Source: Deltaproteobacteria bacterium (GTDB taxonomy: Bacteria; Desulfobacterota; DSM-4660; Desulfatiglandales; HGW-15). Taken from it: a stretch of DNA of 8,336 nucleotides. Below are positions 6,980 through 8,336 of the stretch, in pieces (the stretch's first letter is position 1; each line of letters starts with the position of its first letter). Made by a program: the position numbers and the translations under genes. The notes beneath the pieces are model-generated. The model was given only the letters and a program-made list of their open reading frames with translations, was not told the origin of the DNA and searched no databases. Location: assembly GCA_016926135.1 (NCBI GenBank), contig JAFGPH010000685.1:1-8336 (forward strand), given 5' to 3'.

Positions 6980-7341
6980 CCGGCCACGACACTGGAGACC
7001 AGGATCCCCCAGAATACCCGAGGCCGATCGGACCTCAGGGCGGCCTGATAGTGCCAACCCATGTGAAGGCCGCAGTTCCGGCAAAGGGCGATGCGCCAGC
7101 AGTATCCGGCGAACCAGGTGTGGTCCGTGGTCGGTTCGCCCAGTGAGATCGCGCCGGGGCAGGAGGAAAAGGTGTGGAACTCGTACTCGATCCCGGATGG
7201 ATTCACAAAGGAATGTCTGATCCCACCCTCCACGGCGAGAAGCTGGTCAGAGTGGGTGATCAGACCGCCGCATCCGATGCACTGGTAGGCCTTGGCGCCG
7301 TTTCCGCCGATCCGGTCTGTAACAAAGGACAGGAAAAACAT
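6976..7341 (-). CDS. free-standing bacterial CULT-domain protein (cereblon ligand-binding domain homologue)
   Basis: A 121-residue cytoplasmic protein made of one CULT domain, the fold that binds thalidomide in cereblon. The zinc site is C21-x2-C24 and C87-x2-C90. The aromatic cage is W76, W82 and W96, with Y98 after it. The W spacing of 6 and 14 and the Cys-to-Trp spacings are the same as in human cereblon (W380, W386, W400; C391, C394). HTWFAGYCW and FVNPSG are the other family signatures. Bacterial members such as the Magnetospirillum protein MsCI4 are of this size and bind uridine and cyclic imides in vitro; their cellular ligand is unknown. ATG 7341 was chosen over the longer frame (7416) because a strong promoter lies between the two and the shorter form fits the family length. 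There is no ribosome site, which suits a leaderless mRNA. The stop overlaps a small ORF that leads to the HDOD gene. Confidence 0.9.
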   Translation of the reverse strand: MFFLSFVTDRIGGNGAKAYQCIGCGGLITHSDQLLAVEGGIRHSFVNPSGIEYEFHTFSSCPGAISLGEPTTDHTWFAGYCWRIALCRNCGLHMGWHYQAALRSDRPRVFWGILVSSVVAG

Positions 7342-7348
7342 GGCCGCG

Positions 7349-7377
7349 AGTATAGGTAAGGCCGGGGAGGGTGTCAA
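7349..7377 (-). promoter_or_regulatory. near-consensus sigma-70 promoter for the CULT gene
   Basis: On the minus strand a perfect TTGACA (7372-7377), a 17-base spacer and TATACT (7349-7354; one mismatch to TATAAT) precede the CULT gene. Seven bases separate the -10 from the ATG, so transcription would begin at 7342 or 7341, giving a leader of zero or one base. Confidence 0.8.
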
Positions 7378-7420
7378 GAGGCTGGCCGGGTCCGCACGGC
7401 CCGGGCGTGGATGCATGGTG

Positions 7421-7439
7421 CCTGCGCAGGGTCATGACC
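7421..7439. promoter_or_regulatory. two abutting 10-base perfect palindromes, candidate activator sites
   Basis: CCTGCGCAGG (7421-7430) and GGTCATGACC (7430-7439) share one G. They lie about 110-130 bases upstream of the predicted sigma-54 start, where enhancer-binding proteins usually sit. GGTGCC (7417-7422) and GGCACC (7447-7452) form a further inverted pair with centres 30 bases apart. The protein that would bind is unknown. Confidence 0.35.
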
Positions 7440-7495
7440 AATATTGGGCACCCCGCTTACCGCAACAATAGGGATGTGCCTTGCAGAACAAAGCA

Positions 7496-7524
7496 ATATC
7501 AGCTTGTTATCTTAGGGCTGATAT
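7496..7524. promoter_or_regulatory. 8-base perfect inverted repeat next to the sigma-54 promoter
   Basis: ATATCAGC (7496-7503) and GCTGATAT (7517-7524) are exact inverted copies with a 13-base spacer and centres 21 bases apart, two helical turns. The right arm touches the -24 element, so a protein bound here could block or modulate sigma-54 polymerase. Confidence 0.4.
7497..7509 (+). promoter_or_regulatory. IHF-like binding site
   Basis: TATCAGCTTGTTA fits the IHF consensus WATCARNNNNTTR at every fixed position. It is centred about 47 bases before the predicted transcription start, between the promoter and the possible upstream sites, where IHF bends DNA at sigma-54 promoters. Confidence 0.45.
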
Positions 7525-7539
7525 GGCATTATTCTTGCT
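7524..7539 (+). promoter_or_regulatory. sigma-54 (-24/-12) promoter for the TctC-type gene
   Basis: TGGCAT, five bases, then TTGCT: the invariant GG (7525-7526) and GC (7537-7538) are separated by exactly 10 bases, and TGGCA and TTGC are kept in full. The predicted start is near 7550, giving a leader of about 59 bases to the ATG at 7609. Such promoters need an enhancer-binding activator. Confidence 0.65.
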
Positions 7540-7608
7540 GAATGGTGTGTGCATGAAAGAGGCGTTGGTTTCTGTTTCAATCAACATGGAGAAAAGGGAG
7601 GATAAGAC

Positions 7609-8336
7609 ATGTGCCGTTCGAAGTTGTCTGTTTTGAGCGTTTTCTTCGTGAGCCTTGCCATGCTTCTGGGTTCCGCAATCCAGGCGTCTGCGCAGGACAA
7701 GGCCTATCCGAGCAAGCCCATCACCTATCTTGTCACCTTCAACCCCGGCGGTCAATCAGACCGCGAGGCCCGCAGGCAGCAGCCTCATTTGGAGAAACTC
7801 ATGGGTCAGAAGATCGTCGTCGACTACAAGGTAGGCGGCGGCGGCGCCCTGGGGTGGAGCGAACTCGTCAGGGCCAAACCGGACGGGTACCTGATCTGTG
7901 GAATCAACATTCCCCATATCATCCTCCAACCCATGCTGCAGGAAACCGGATACAAGACGGAACAGATCGTGCCGGTCGCCCTTTTCCAGCGCACCCCCCT
8001 GGGACTGGCCGTTCTCAAGGAAAGTCCGTACAAGAATTTGAAGGAGTTCCTGGCTGCAGGGAAATCCAAACCCGGTGACATCAGCATCGGGGGTTCAGGC
8101 ACCTTCTCCGGCCACCATATCGCCACCCTTCGGCTGCAGAAGATGTCCGGTGCGAAATACAACTACGTGCCCTTTACGGGGGCCGCACCTCAGATCACGG
8201 CCTTTCTCGGCGGACACGTGAACGCCATCTTCGGCAACTCGGACGACCTTGTGAAATATTCGGACAAGATTCGGGTCCTCGCCATGGCCGCTGAGACCCG
8301 GTTCCCCGCGTTCCCTGACACGCCCACCTTCAAAGA
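7609..8336 (+). CDS. tripartite tricarboxylate transporter substrate-binding protein (Bug/TctC family), 5' part
   Basis: A periplasmic solute-binding protein of the TTT family; the frame runs off the window after 242 codons of a protein usually about 320-340 long. The signal peptide has a basic start (MCRSK), a hydrophobic core at about 7-22 and cleavage after ASA near residue 29. The mature part begins KAYPSKPITYLVTFNPGGQSD, followed by EKLMGQKIVV, a KVGGGGALGWSELV loop and AKPDGY, the Bug-family order of ligand-binding segments. The loop reads FNPGGQSDREARR rather than the commoner PGG(S/T)xD form, marking a subgroup; the ligand is probably a carboxylate but cannot be named. ATG 7609 has GGGAGG seven bases upstream. 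It is preceded by a sigma-54 promoter and is divergent from the CULT gene. Genes for the TctA and TctB membrane subunits may follow outside the window. Confidence 0.93.
   Translation, partial: MCRSKLSVLSVFFVSLAMLLGSAIQASAQDKAYPSKPITYLVTFNPGGQSDREARRQQPHLEKLMGQKIVVDYKVGGGGALGWSELVRAKPDGYLICGINIPHIILQPMLQETGYKTEQIVPVALFQRTPLGLAVLKESPYKNLKEFLAAGKSKPGDISIGGSGTFSGHHIATLRLQKMSGAKYNYVPFTGAAPQITAFLGGHVNAIFGNSDDLVKYSDKIRVLAMAAETRFPAFPDTPTFK

Noticed and set aside
7611..8078. 155-codon plus-strand frame starting MPFEVV
   Set aside because: It is offset from the TctC-type gene starting at 7609, whose product has a signal peptide and full family motifs and simply runs off the window.

Overview
The window is GC-rich and gene-dense. 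The gene families suggest an anaerobic, Gram-negative, proteobacterial or Desulfobacterota-like organism. Evidence includes periplasmic binding proteins with signal peptides, a glycine-zipper lipoprotein, an HDOD signalling protein, a tripartite tricarboxylate transporter (TTT) binding protein and a good sigma-54 promoter with an IHF-like site. No taxonomic marker is present, so this is inference.

Left part (1-2701). The apparent C-terminal end of an RRM-type RNA-binding protein (1-120) is followed 15 bases later by a complete DEAD-box RNA helicase (136-1380). Next is a class I SAM-dependent methyltransferase (probable TTG start at 1467, end 2177). Its last 10 bases overlap the end of a convergent glycine-zipper lipoprotein gene (2168-2701, minus).

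Middle part (2912-5394). A LivK-type periplasmic binding protein (2912-4165, minus) and a GlnQ-type ABC ATPase (4618-5394, plus) are divergent across a 452-base gap. They belong to different transporter classes, and no permease gene is in the window. The gap contains a plausible sigma-70 promoter for the binding protein, giving a leader of about 185 bases.

Right part (5441-8336). This is the most interesting region. A 121-residue free-standing CULT-domain protein (6976-7341, minus), the bacterial relative of the thalidomide-binding domain of cereblon, keeps the three-tryptophan cage and four zinc cysteines. It has a near-consensus sigma-70 promoter placed so that the mRNA would be leaderless. 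Its stop overlaps the start of a possible 55-codon ORF (ATGA overlap). That ORF ends 3 bases before a gene for a degenerate receiver-HDOD protein (5441-6808, minus). The three may form one tightly packed operon linking a small-ligand pocket to an HD-type signalling protein.

Divergent from this, a Bug/TctC-type solute-binding protein (7609 to beyond the window end) is preceded by a sigma-54 promoter, an IHF-like site, a perfect inverted repeat and two abutting 10-base palindromes that could be enhancer sites. No tRNA, rRNA, CRISPR array or insertion sequence was recognised.
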